This document shows, piece by piece, positions 1-6,825 of a DNA stretch of 11,579 nucleotides. Under the pieces are notes generated by a model. The model did no database searches and was not told the origin of the DNA. It was given only the letters and a program-made list of their open reading frames with translations. Source of the DNA: Actinomycetota bacterium (GTDB taxonomy: Bacteria > Actinomycetota > Humimicrobiia > Humimicrobiales > Humimicrobiaceae); NCBI GenBank assembly GCA_016927635.1, contig JAFGMJ010000113.1:1-11579 (forward strand), in the 5' to 3' direction. The translations under genes were made by a program, and so were the position numbers. Positions within the stretch are counted from its first letter, which is position 1; each line of letters begins with the position of its first letter.

Positions 1-2
1 AT

Positions 3-353
3 CAATTTGAAGAGATAGTGGTTCAGGTTATAGATTCAGTCCCGGAAAAGTTCAAAAAAAAAGTTGAAAACCTGAGCTTTATTATAGATGATGAGAATAT
101 TTTAAATACTCCAGATAAAAAAAGCCAAAAAGGGCCAAAAATCACTCTTGCACTTTACGAGGGTGTTCCTCTTACCAAAAGATCGGGTGCAAAGCCTGTT
201 TTCCCGGATAAAATCACCATATTTAAAAAAGCGATTGAATCCGTATGCAGAAATGACAGCCAGATAAGAAAGACAATAAGACGGGTAGTGCTGCACGAAC
301 TGGGCCATTATTTTGGTATAGGTGAGGCAAAGCTTAAAATCCTTGGGTATTAA
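3..353 (+). CDS. Zincin-like metallopeptidase, 5' end cut by window edge
   Basis: This is a small, probably cytoplasmic putative zinc metallopeptidase of the zincin type-1 family (domain of about 110-130 residues). The true start lies left of the window: a GTG at 18 is available, but the frame stays open to the edge and the preceding residues (QFEEIV) fit the family's N-terminus, which usually has a short acidic stretch before the VxxxxDSxPEKF-like segment. Only a few codons are therefore likely missing. Family landmarks in order are DSVPEKF, then LALYEGVPLT, then PDKITIFKKAIE, and finally the zinc site HELGHYFG near the C-terminus, which supplies two histidine ligands and the catalytic Glu. 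The position usually occupied by Asp in HExxHxxGxxD is Glu here. No signal peptide or membrane segment is visible. The substrate of this family is unknown to me. It lies upstream of lon on the same strand, but a promoter between them suggests separate transcription. The family call is firm; the function is not. Confidence 0.82.
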   Translation, partial: QFEEIVVQVIDSVPEKFKKKVENLSFIIDDENILNTPDKKSQKGPKITLALYEGVPLTKRSGAKPVFPDKITIFKKAIESVCRNDSQIRKTIRRVVLHELGHYFGIGEAKLKILGY

Positions 354-361
354 AACCAGAC

Positions 362-397
362 TTTATGACCTTTGCTGTTTTTAGCATAAATTTTTTT
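362..397 (+). terminator. Weak terminator-like stem after the metallopeptidase gene
   Basis: A TTTATG arm (362-367) can pair with CATAAA (385-390), or alternatively TGCT (373-376) with AGCA (383-386). Seven T residues follow at 391-397. The stem is short and AT-rich, so it is only a candidate for ending the upstream transcript. Confidence 0.3.
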
Positions 398-432
398 AAT
401 ACAGAATATCCATTTCAAAGCAATTGTAACTA

Positions 433-460
433 TTGACTTATCCAAAAAAAATTATATAAT
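433..460 (+). promoter_or_regulatory. Strong sigma-70 promoter, distal promoter of lon
   Basis: The -35 box TTGACT (433-438, one mismatch to consensus) and the perfect -10 box TATAAT (455-460) are separated by 16 bases. The expected start point is near 467, giving a leader of about 275 nt before the lon start codon. It is the best promoter match in the window. lon is the only gene downstream on this strand, so it is assigned to lon. Confidence 0.65.
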
Positions 461-471
461 TACTAATATAT

Positions 472-490
472 TTTTCACTTTAAGTGAAAA
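472..490 (+). promoter_or_regulatory. Operator-like perfect inverted repeat
   Basis: TTTTCACTT (472-480) and AAGTGAAAA (482-490) are perfect complements separated by one T. The repeat begins about five bases after the predicted start point of the distal lon promoter, a typical position for a repressor binding site. The odd-length dyad suggests a dimeric helix-turn-helix regulator. I cannot name the regulator: it does not match CIRCE, Fur, LexA or Rex sites as I know them. Confidence 0.5.
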
Positions 491-565
491 TATAATTTAC
501 TAAAAAACAAAATATTTTTGGGTTATTTTTAATGAATTTTATAATAATTTAGTATCATTACTGGA

Positions 566-614
566 TTTATGATATAATAAATCATAAACTAAATTAATTT
601 TATTAAATTAGTTT
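566..614 (+). repeat. Two overlapping hairpin-forming repeats in the lon leader
   Basis: Hairpin A has TTTATGAT (566-573) pairing with ATCATAAA (581-588) around a 7-base loop. Hairpin B has a 12-base arm (586-597) pairing with 603-614 with one mismatch, around a 5-base loop. They share bases 586-588, so they partly exclude each other. Both are almost entirely A/T and would be weak in RNA; chance occurrence in such AT-rich sequence is possible. Confidence 0.35.
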
Positions 615-677
615 TTGCTTTGGCTCAATTAAATTATAAATATTGTCGATAATATTACAGTAGCCAAAAATGATCTT

Positions 678-705
678 TTAACTTGATAGAAGCATTAAAG
701 ATAAT
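678..705 (+). promoter_or_regulatory. Possible proximal lon promoter
   Basis: TTAACT (678-683, four of six consensus bases) and GATAAT (700-705, five of six) are 16 bases apart. Start of transcription would be near 712, leaving a normal 30-base leader with the lon ribosome binding site. It is weaker than the distal promoter and could be chance in AT-rich sequence. Confidence 0.35.
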
Positions 706-726
706 CAAAAAAAGAAATTATAATAC

Positions 727-731
727 AGGAG
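727..731 (+). promoter_or_regulatory. lon ribosome binding site
   Basis: AGGAG ends 10 bases before the ATG at 742. It fixes the lon start, since no other in-frame start nearby has a comparable site. Confidence 0.75.
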
Positions 732-741
732 TTGATATATA

Positions 742-3165
742 ATGGGAGAAGAAAAGATATTAAATGAGCCTGAGGTGAGCATAAAAATCCCCCAGGAGCT
801 CCCTTTGCTGGCATTGAAAAACAGTGTTGTCTTTCCTTTTTTGTCCACACCCCTGGTTGTCGGCAGAAAAAAGTCGATTGAAGCTGTAAGCAGCGCATCC
901 AGGGAACACAAAATAATAGTAGTAGTGGCTCAAAGAATAGAGGGCAAGGATACTGTTGAAAAAGATGATCTTTATGAGGTGGGTACTGCCTGCGCAATAA
1001 AGCAGGTTGTAAATATTTCAAACGATGAAATCAAATGCGTTGTTGAGGGAATAAGCAGGGTCAGGATAAAATACTTTACACAGACTGAACCATATTTCAG
1101 GGTTTTTACAGAGACAATGGCTGAAGAGCCCTACACTATGGGCGATGAAACAGAGAACTTAAATACCACAATAAGGCTTCAGGTGGAAAAATTCATACAG
1201 CTTGGGATACCTCTGCCGACCACTTTTGTAGTTGCAGCTACAAATATATCCAAGCCTGAGGTACAGGCGGACCTCTTTGCTTCATATCTTTTATCTGAGA
1301 CTTCCCAGAAGCAGCTGATTCTTGAGGAGACAAATATTGAAAAAAGGCTGAAAAAACTTACTGAATTCCTTTCAGAGGAACTCAGGAAATTTGAGGTGCA
1401 GTCACAGATAAGGGATAAAGTTCAGAAAGAAGTTGGAAAGACGCAGAGAGAGTATTACCTGAGACAGCAGCTAAAAGCAATAAAGGAAGAGCTTGGAGAA
1501 TCAGACGAATCTTTTGAGCTGATAAATGATCTTGAAAAAAAACTTGAGAAAAAAGCCTTTCCGAAAGAAGCCAGGGAAAAAGTGCAGAAAGAGATAAAAA
1601 GGCTTGAAAGCATGAACAGCATGTCGCCTGAATACTCTTATATAAGGACCTACATAGACTGGATGCTTGAGGTGCCATGGTCAGAAAAAACAAAAGATAT
1701 ACTTGATATGAAAAAAGCCAAAACAATCCTTGATAGCGACCATTACGACCTTGAAAAAGTGAAAGAGCATATACTTGATTACCTTGCAGTCAGAAAACTC
1801 AAAGGTAAAAGCACTAAAGGGCCGATACTTTGCTTTGTAGGCCCTCCCGGTGTGGGCAAAACATCTCTTGGCCAGTCAATTGCCAAATCAATGGGCAGGA
1901 AGTTTATAAGAATGTCAATAGGCGGAATCAGGGACGAAGCAGAAATAAGGGGCCACAGAAGGACTTACGTAGGCGCACTGCCGGGAAGGATTATACAGGG
2001 TCTTTCACAGGTCAAGACCAATAATCCTGTTTTTATGCTCGATGAAATCGACAAGGTTGGCGCTGACTTCAGGGGAGACCCTTCTTCAGCACTTCTTGAA
2101 GTTCTTGATCCGGAACAGAATAATTCATTCAGGGACCATTATCTTGAAGTGCCTTATGATTTGTCAAATGTAATGTTTATCACTACTGCAAATATTCTGG
2201 ACACTATACATCCGGCCCTGAGAGATAGAATGGAAATTATTGAAATCCCAGGGTACAGCTCTGAGGAAAAAATACATATTGCAGAAAAATTCCTCATACC
2301 CAAACAGATGGATGAACAGGGCATAAAAAAATATAACGTAAAATTTTCTACAGATGCCATACTCCTTTTGATTGAGGAATATACAAGAGAAGCAGGTGTG
2401 AGAAATCTTGAAAGAGAGATAGGCAATGTATGCAAAAAAGTTGCCAGGGAAATACTTGAGAATAAAAAGTATCCTAAAATCATTACAAAAAATAAAGTTG
2501 CCCATTATCTTGGCGTTTCAAAAGTCCAGCCCAGCGAAATTGAAGATAAAAACAGGGTCGGGGTTTCAACAGGGCTTGCATACACGCCTGTTGGCGGGGA
2601 CATAATACTTATTGAATCGACCCATTATAAAGGAAGCGGAAAGCTTACGCTAACCGGCAGCCTTGGTGATGTTATGAAAGAATCAGCAAAAGCTGCAATA
2701 AGTTACGTGCATGCCAAAGCTTCCGAATATGGCGTCAGCGAGAGTTTGTTTAATAAGTCAGACATTCATATTCATGTGCCTGCAGGAGCCGTTCCGAAAG
2801 ACGGGCCTTCAGCAGGGGTTTCAATAACCACTTCCCTTCTTTCTGCTTTGACAGGAATTCCTGTTTTAAGGGATGTTGGCATGACCGGAGAAATAACATT
2901 GCGCGGAAGAGTAATGCCTATTGGGGGACTCAAAGAGAAGCTTCTGGCAGCAAAAAGAGCAGGCCTTAAGAAAGTGATTATTCCGTTAAAAAATAAAAAG
3001 GATCTTGAGGATATACCACAGACCATACTTAAAGGGCTTAACCTGGTATTTGTAGAAAGCATAGATGAAGTTTTGCAGCATGCCCTTGAAAAAGATCCTT
3101 CAATCGGAAAGAGAAAACATGGCCCAATTCAGGAAGGCCAGAAAATCTCACCCGTTATAGCCTAA
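742..3165 (+). CDS. lon: ATP-dependent protease LonA
   Basis: Lon is a cytoplasmic hexameric AAA+ serine protease that degrades misfolded proteins and selected regulators. At 807 residues it has full bacterial LonA length. The N-terminal substrate-binding domain starts at about residue 20 (LPLLALKNSVVFPF) and runs to about 210. A helical, charged segment follows at 210-290 (including REYYLRQQLKAIKEELGE). The AAA+ module has Walker A GPPGVGKT (367-374), Walker B VFMLDEIDK (430-438) and arginines in PALRDRMEII (491-500). The C-terminal protease domain has catalytic Ser690 in PKDGPSAG and Lys733 in GGLKEKLLAA, the same 43-residue spacing as Ser679/Lys722 of E. coli Lon. The start is supported by AGGAG at 727-731. 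The C-terminal tail (about 785-807) is polar and low in conservation. It is transcribed alone, between its own promoters and a strong terminator. No frameshift or missing catalytic residue is seen. Confidence 0.98.
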   Translation: MGEEKILNEPEVSIKIPQELPLLALKNSVVFPFLSTPLVVGRKKSIEAVSSASREHKIIVVVAQRIEGKDTVEKDDLYEVGTACAIKQVVNISNDEIKCVVEGISRVRIKYFTQTEPYFRVFTETMAEEPYTMGDETENLNTTIRLQVEKFIQLGIPLPTTFVVAATNISKPEVQADLFASYLLSETSQKQLILEETNIEKRLKKLTEFLSEELRKFEVQSQIRDKVQKEVGKTQREYYLRQQLKAIKEELGESDESFELINDLEKKLEKKAFPKEAREKVQKEIKRLESMNSMSPEYSYIRTYIDWMLEVPWSEKTKDILDMKKAKTILDSDHYDLEKVKEHILDYLAVRKLKGKSTKGPILCFVGPPGVGKTSLGQSIAKSMGRKFIRMSIGGIRDEAEIRGHRRTYVGALPGRIIQGLSQVKTNNPVFMLDEIDKVGADFRGDPSSALLEVLDPEQNNSFRDHYLEVPYDLSNVMFITTANILDTIHPALRDRMEIIEIPGYSSEEKIHIAEKFLIPKQMDEQGIKKYNVKFSTDAILLLIEEYTREAGVRNLEREIGNVCKKVAREILENKKYPKIITKNKVAHYLGVSKVQPSEIEDKNRVGVSTGLAYTPVGGDIILIESTHYKGSGKLTLTGSLGDVMKESAKAAISYVHAKASEYGVSESLFNKSDIHIHVPAGAVPKDGPSAGVSITTSLLSALTGIPVLRDVGMTGEITLRGRVMPIGGLKEKLLAAKRAGLKKVIIPLKNKKDLEDIPQTILKGLNLVFVESIDEVLQHALEKDPSIGKRKHGPIQEGQKISPVIA

Positions 3166-3175
3166 AACCTTATTT

Positions 3176-3211
3176 AAAGCCCGCCTCAAAAGGCGGGCTT
3201 TCATGTTTTTT
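3176..3211 (+). terminator. Intrinsic terminator of lon
   Basis: An 11-bp perfect stem pairs AAAGCCCGCCT (3176-3186) with AGGCGGGCTTT (3191-3201) around a CAAA loop. A short CATG spacer and six T residues (3206-3211) follow. It begins ten bases after the lon stop codon. The symmetric stem could also stop transcription coming from purH on the other strand, although the T-rich tail on that side is much weaker. Confidence 0.9.
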
Positions 3212-3339
3212 ATCCTGGCCAGGCAAATAAAATGACTTTAGTAATAATGTAATACCATAAAGAGCTTCTACATTAATAAACTTTTAATGCGACTTCCGTA
3301 TGGAAAATAAATATAAATTATTAAAAAGATTATAATTTG
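3212..3339. other. Convergent intergenic region between lon and purH
   Basis: No gene is visible between the lon terminator and the purH stop codon. The stretch contains a perfect 10-base palindrome CCTGGCCAGG (3214-3223), a small CATTAA/TTAATG hairpin (3271-3276 with 3284-3289) and an AAATTAT/ATAATTT stem (3315-3321 with 3332-3338). Read on the - strand, the last stem lies just after the purH stop and is followed by T-rich sequence, so it might be a weak purH terminator. Confidence 0.4.
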
Positions 3340-5049
3340 TCAGTGTTTAAAATGTCTTATTCCGGTAAAAAGCATTGGAATGCCGAATTTGTTGCATATC
3401 TTAATTGACTCCTCGTCCTTTACTGAGCCTCCAGGCTGTATAATTGCAGAAACACCGGCATTTACAGCAATCTCCACAGCGTCTCCAAACGGGAAAAATG
3501 CATCAGATGCAAGAACTGAGCCTTTTGCCCTGCTGCCTGCTTTTTCCACTGCTATCTTTGTTGAATCGACTCTGCTCATCTGGCCTGCCCCTATGCCAAC
3601 TGTTGTATTTTTTAATGCAAGCACAATTGCATTTGATTTCACACTTTTAACAATCTGCCATGCAAACAAAAGATCCTGCACCTGTTTGATATCCGGCTTA
3701 TTTTCAGTTACGACTTTATAGTCCAGGCTGCCAGCTGCTGCAATGTCGCATTCCTGTACAAGAAGTCCGCCGTCCACTCCTTTTATATCAAAGGCATTCA
3801 AATACTGCCCTGATTTAAGGTTTTCAAGATACTCCTGAAGATCAAAGTCAATTTTAATTATCCTTATATTTTCACGCACGCTCAAAACTTTTAAAGCCTC
3901 ATCTTCATAATCCGGAGCAATCAGCACCTCTACAAATTTATCAGACATAAGTCTTGCCGCATCCGATGTCCAGGTGAAATTACAGGCCACAACGCCCCCA
4001 AAAGCGGATACCGGGTCCGCAAAATGAGCATTATGATAAGCTTCTGTTACGGTAGGGGCAGTCGCAACACCGCAGGGGTTATTGTGCTTTATTACCGCAA
4101 CGCATGGTTTTGCAAATTCCTTTACAATTGCAAAAGCCGCATTCGCATCAAGAATATTATTATATGAGAGTTCTTTTCCCTGAAGCTTTTTACCCGATGC
4201 AAAAACTCCGGCGCCGGCTCCATTCTCCCTGTAATAGGCTGCTTTCTGGTGAGGATTTTCACCATATCTTAAGTTTTGTATTTTTTCATAGTCAAGCGAT
4301 AAAAAATCGTTGAACCCGCCTTCACCGGATACAAAAGTGTTCGTATGGCTGTCCACATATGTATTTTCAGCTTTGGTACAGTCAATTTTAAGATATGGCC
4401 TCAGCCTGATGCCTTCTTTTTCCTCAGGTTCACTGTCCTCCTGGCGCAAAACACCCGGCCTGTTTATAAAATAATTAAATATGACGCTGTCATACTCACA
4501 TGTATGCTGGAAAGCTTTAATTCCAAGCATAAAAAGTGTCTTGCTGCTTATTTCGCCATTATTTTTATCCATTTCATCAGCGATTACATCATAGTCACCC
4601 GGATCAACAATAACTGCAACACTTCTGCTGTTTTTAGCGGCGCTTCTTATCATTGTCGGACCGCCAATATCTATATTTTCAACCGCCTCTTCAACAGTGA
4701 CATCGGGCCTGGAAACTGTCTGGCTGAACGGATAAAGATTTACTACAACCATGTCTATAAGCTTTATTCCTGCATCATCAGCCTGCTTTAAATGCTCTTT
4801 CTTGGTTCTGTCAGCAAGTATGGCTCCGTGAACAAAAGGATGAAGAGTTTTTAAGCGCCCTTCCATCATTTCAGGAAAACCGGTAATCTCCTCCACTTTC
4901 ATAACTCTGATTTTTTCATTGGCAAGACTGGCATAAGTACCGCCGGTGGAAATTATGCTGATTTCAAATTTTTCAAGGGTTTTTGCAAATTTAGCTATAC
5001 CTGTCTTATCAGATACGCTGATAAGCGCCCTTTTTATTTTTACTGACAT
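3340..5049 (-). CDS. purH: Bifunctional AICAR transformylase / IMP cyclohydrolase
   Basis: PurH catalyses the last two steps of IMP synthesis in the cytoplasm: formyl transfer from 10-formyl-THF to AICAR, then ring closure to IMP. The N-terminal IMP cyclohydrolase domain (about 1-195) shows STGGT (34-38), GRLKTLHP (64-71) and IDIGGPTMIRSAAKN (126-140). The AICAR transformylase domain starts near LRYGENPHQ (260-268) and carries the catalytic Lys321-His322 pair in IKHNNPCG, DPVSAFGGVVA (345-355) and the typical C-terminus from SDAFFPFGDAVE to FTGIRHFKH. At 569 residues it is longer than most bacterial PurH (about 510-530). The excess sits between the domains, at about residues 195-250, and is acidic and polar. 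The start is supported by AAGGAG five bases upstream (5055-5060). It is last in the purLFMNH cluster, 43 nt after purN. The stop codon is TGA. Confidence 0.97.
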   Translation of the reverse strand: MSVKIKRALISVSDKTGIAKFAKTLEKFEISIISTGGTYASLANEKIRVMKVEEITGFPEMMEGRLKTLHPFVHGAILADRTKKEHLKQADDAGIKLIDMVVVNLYPFSQTVSRPDVTVEEAVENIDIGGPTMIRSAAKNSRSVAVIVDPGDYDVIADEMDKNNGEISSKTLFMLGIKAFQHTCEYDSVIFNYFINRPGVLRQEDSEPEEKEGIRLRPYLKIDCTKAENTYVDSHTNTFVSGEGGFNDFLSLDYEKIQNLRYGENPHQKAAYYRENGAGAGVFASGKKLQGKELSYNNILDANAAFAIVKEFAKPCVAVIKHNNPCGVATAPTVTEAYHNAHFADPVSAFGGVVACNFTWTSDAARLMSDKFVEVLIAPDYEDEALKVLSVRENIRIIKIDFDLQEYLENLKSGQYLNAFDIKGVDGGLLVQECDIAAAGSLDYKVVTENKPDIKQVQDLLFAWQIVKSVKSNAIVLALKNTTVGIGAGQMSRVDSTKIAVEKAGSRAKGSVLASDAFFPFGDAVEIAVNAGVSAIIQPGGSVKDEESIKICNKFGIPMLFTGIRHFKH

Positions 5050-5054
5050 CTTTT

Positions 5055-5060
5055 CTCCTT
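5055..5060 (-). promoter_or_regulatory. purH ribosome binding site
   Basis: AAGGAG on the - strand lies five bases before the purH ATG. It is the strongest ribosome binding site in the purine cluster and contrasts with purN, which has none. Confidence 0.75.
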
Positions 5061-5092
5061 CTATAAAATAAAAATTATTGTTTCAGCAATAT

Positions 5093-5701
5093 TTAAATGC
5101 CCTCTATTATCACTTTTCTTCCTACTATTTTCAGCCGGTCCTGGCAGAAATATTTAACTGCCAGGGGATATAATCTGTGCTCCGCAGTGTGTATCTTTTC
5201 TTCCAGCATTTCAATAGTGTCATGCTGGTTGACCGTAACAGGTTCCTGTATTATGACAGGCCCGCTGTCAAGGCCTTCATCAATAAAATGAACGGTAACA
5301 CCTGTGACTTTGACCCCATAATTATAAGCATCCCTTATCCCATGCGTTCCCTTAAAAGCAGGTAAAAGTGCAGGATGTATGTTTATCATTCTGTTTTTAT
5401 ATTTGGATACAAGCGCCTTCCCTGCCAGGAGCATATATCCTGCAAGTACCACCAGGTCTATTTGTTCATTTTCAAGCATTTCAATTATTGCTTTGTCAAA
5501 TGCATTACGGCTGGTAAAATCTGAGGGAGAGAAGCATATGGTTTTTATGCTGCTTTTTTCTGCCCGCCTGAGCGCATATGCATCAATGTTATTACTGAAG
5601 ACAAGTACTATTTTCCCTGAAAGTTTATTGTTTTTTTCATACTCAAGCAAAGCCTGAAGATTTGAACCGAAACCAGAAGCAAAAACTGCAATTCTTTTCA
5701 T
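5093..5701 (-). CDS. purN: Phosphoribosylglycinamide formyltransferase (GART)
   Basis: PurN transfers a formyl group from 10-formyl-THF to glycinamide ribonucleotide, the third step of purine synthesis. The 202-residue protein has normal length for the family (about 190-212). It is a single formyltransferase domain. The phosphate-binding loop is FASGFGSNLQAL (7-18). The catalytic triad is Asn107 and His109 in MINIHPALLPAFKG, plus Asp145 in DEGLDSGPVI; these align one residue off E. coli Asn106, His108 and Asp144. The start is fixed by the family N-terminus (MKRIAVFASG), although no Shine-Dalgarno sequence precedes it. It sits 29 nt after purM and 43 nt before purH. Use of the folate-dependent enzyme rather than PurT matches the folate requirement of PurH next door. 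No separate formate-dependent enzyme is visible in the window. Confidence 0.97.
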   Translation of the reverse strand: MKRIAVFASGFGSNLQALLEYEKNNKLSGKIVLVFSNNIDAYALRRAEKSSIKTICFSPSDFTSRNAFDKAIIEMLENEQIDLVVLAGYMLLAGKALVSKYKNRMINIHPALLPAFKGTHGIRDAYNYGVKVTGVTVHFIDEGLDSGPVIIQEPVTVNQHDTIEMLEEKIHTAEHRLYPLAVKYFCQDRLKIVGRKVIIEGI

Positions 5702-5730
5702 TTAATTTTTTGTTTTTATATGTAAAATAA

Positions 5731-6825
5731 TTATTTGACAATTCTTACTTTACCGCTGCCTTTTTCAACTCTGCCTATAATATACATATTATCACGGGAT
5801 GCAATTGCAAGCTTTTTAAACTTATCAGCATATTCTGGAGAAGTTATAAGCACCATTCCAATACCCATGTTAAATACTCGGTACATTTCATCGTCTTCGA
5901 TGTCTGCCATATTTTGGAGAAATGAAAATATCTCGTGGACAGGCCAGCTTTTTCCATTTATAACCGCATCCAGCTCTTTTGGTATTATCCTTTTTATGTT
6001 TTCATAAAATCCTCCGCCGGTTATATGAGCTATTCCGTTTAAAAGTATTCCTTCCCTGTATATAGTTTTCAGTATATTGTGGTAAAGTGCTGTTGGCAGC
6101 ATCATTATTTCACCAAGTTTGAGCCCTTTTAAATCTGTTGATTTGAAATCATATATTTTATCCAAATCAAGTTTTTTATCTTTAATGACTTTTCTTACAA
6201 GAGAGAAACCGTTGCTGTGCAGCCCTGAAGATGCAATGCCAATTATTTCATCTCCTTCTTTCACAAGTTCTGGGTTTATAACCGATTTTTTTTCAACTAC
6301 GCCTACAGCAAAACCTGCAATATCTATATCATCACTTCTGTACATGCCTGGCATCTCAGCAGTCTCGCCGCCTATAAGAGCGGTCTCGCATATTATGCAG
6401 CTTGCTGCAATAGAGGATACTATCATTTCTATGGTTTCAGGCACAAGTTTTCCGCAGGCGATATAGTCGAGGAAAAAAAGAGGTGAAGCCCCGCAGCATA
6501 ATATATCATTTATGCACATTGCAACAAGGTCCTGTCCTATATTTTTATATATGCCGGTCTGTTTTGCCAGTAAAAGTTTGGTCCCCACCCCGTCTGTGGA
6601 AGCCACAAGAACCGGTTCGGAAAATCTTTTTTTGTCAAAATTGTAAAGCCCGGCAAAAGAGCCCAGGTCATTTAATACATTGCTGTTAAATGTTGAAAAA
6701 ACTGATTTTTTTATCATTTCAACAGCTAGAGCTGCATTATCAAGATCCACTCCTGCGTTTCTGTATGAAAAAAACTGCCGGCCGGTAAGGGCTTTATCTT
6801 TGTTTTTATCCTTGCTTTTTTCCAT
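5731..6825 (-). CDS. purM: Phosphoribosylformylglycinamidine cyclo-ligase (AIR synthetase)
   Basis: PurM closes the imidazole ring, converting FGAM and ATP to aminoimidazole ribonucleotide (step five). The protein belongs to the same ATP-binding superfamily as the PurL core. Visible motifs are YRNAGVDLD (21-29), DGVGTK (78-83), GQDLVAMCINDILCCGA (97-113), GGETAEMPGMY (152-162), SSGLHSNGFSLVRKV (199-213), HITGGGF (267-273) and MYRVFNMGIGMV (314-325). At 364 residues it is about 18 longer than E. coli PurM. The excess is a lysine-rich N-terminal extension (MEKSKDKNKDK) before the conserved start. The start ATG follows the purF stop directly (TAAATG), and AAAGG at 6837-6841 inside purF is a plausible ribosome binding site, so translation is probably coupled to purF. 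An internal start that would remove the extension cannot be excluded, but I see no better candidate. Confidence 0.97.
   Translation of the reverse strand: MEKSKDKNKDKALTGRQFFSYRNAGVDLDNAALAVEMIKKSVFSTFNSNVLNDLGSFAGLYNFDKKRFSEPVLVASTDGVGTKLLLAKQTGIYKNIGQDLVAMCINDILCCGASPLFFLDYIACGKLVPETIEMIVSSIAASCIICETALIGGETAEMPGMYRSDDIDIAGFAVGVVEKKSVINPELVKEGDEIIGIASSGLHSNGFSLVRKVIKDKKLDLDKIYDFKSTDLKGLKLGEIMMLPTALYHNILKTIYREGILLNGIAHITGGGFYENIKRIIPKELDAVINGKSWPVHEIFSFLQNMADIEDDEMYRVFNMGIGMVLITSPEYADKFKKLAIASRDNMYIIGRVEKGSGKVRIVK

Larger units (their letters stand above)
354..741. other. Gene-free AT-rich region upstream of lon
   Basis: This 388-base spacer holds no credible ORF (the longest ATG-led frame checked, at 532, is six codons). 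In order it contains a weak terminator-like stem (362-397), a strong sigma-70 promoter (433-460), an operator-like inverted repeat (472-490), two overlapping hairpin repeats (566-588 and 586-614), a second weaker promoter (678-705) and the lon ribosome binding site. A further weak pairing is possible between TGGCT (621-625) and AGCCA (662-666), enclosing a small AATATT stem (639-644 with 651-656). I see no CIRCE (HrcA) element, no CtsR-type heptad repeat and no sigma-32-type promoter, the usual heat-shock signals for lon. Confidence 0.7.

Noticed and set aside
18..20. GTG as the true start of the metallopeptidase gene
   Set aside because: The frame is open upstream to the window edge and the residues before it (QFEEIV) fit the conserved N-terminus of the family, so the GTG is most likely an internal valine codon.
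683..724. TTGATA (683-688) with TATAAT (719-724) as the lon promoter
   Set aside because: The spacing is 30 bases, far outside the 15-19 used by sigma-70. The TTAACT/GATAAT pair in the same stretch has a proper 16-base spacing.
491..741. RNA thermometer or riboswitch in the lon leader
   Set aside because: No hairpin visibly pairs with the AGGAG site, and I recognise no riboswitch core. The stems are AT-only and could be chance.
2154..2505. Two overlapping open frames on the - strand inside lon
   Set aside because: Both are shadows of the Lon AAA+ coding region and show no independent coding signal.
4345..4791. A 148-codon open frame on the + strand
   Set aside because: Antisense to purH across its conserved cyclohydrolase domain; the translation shows no domain and no start signal.
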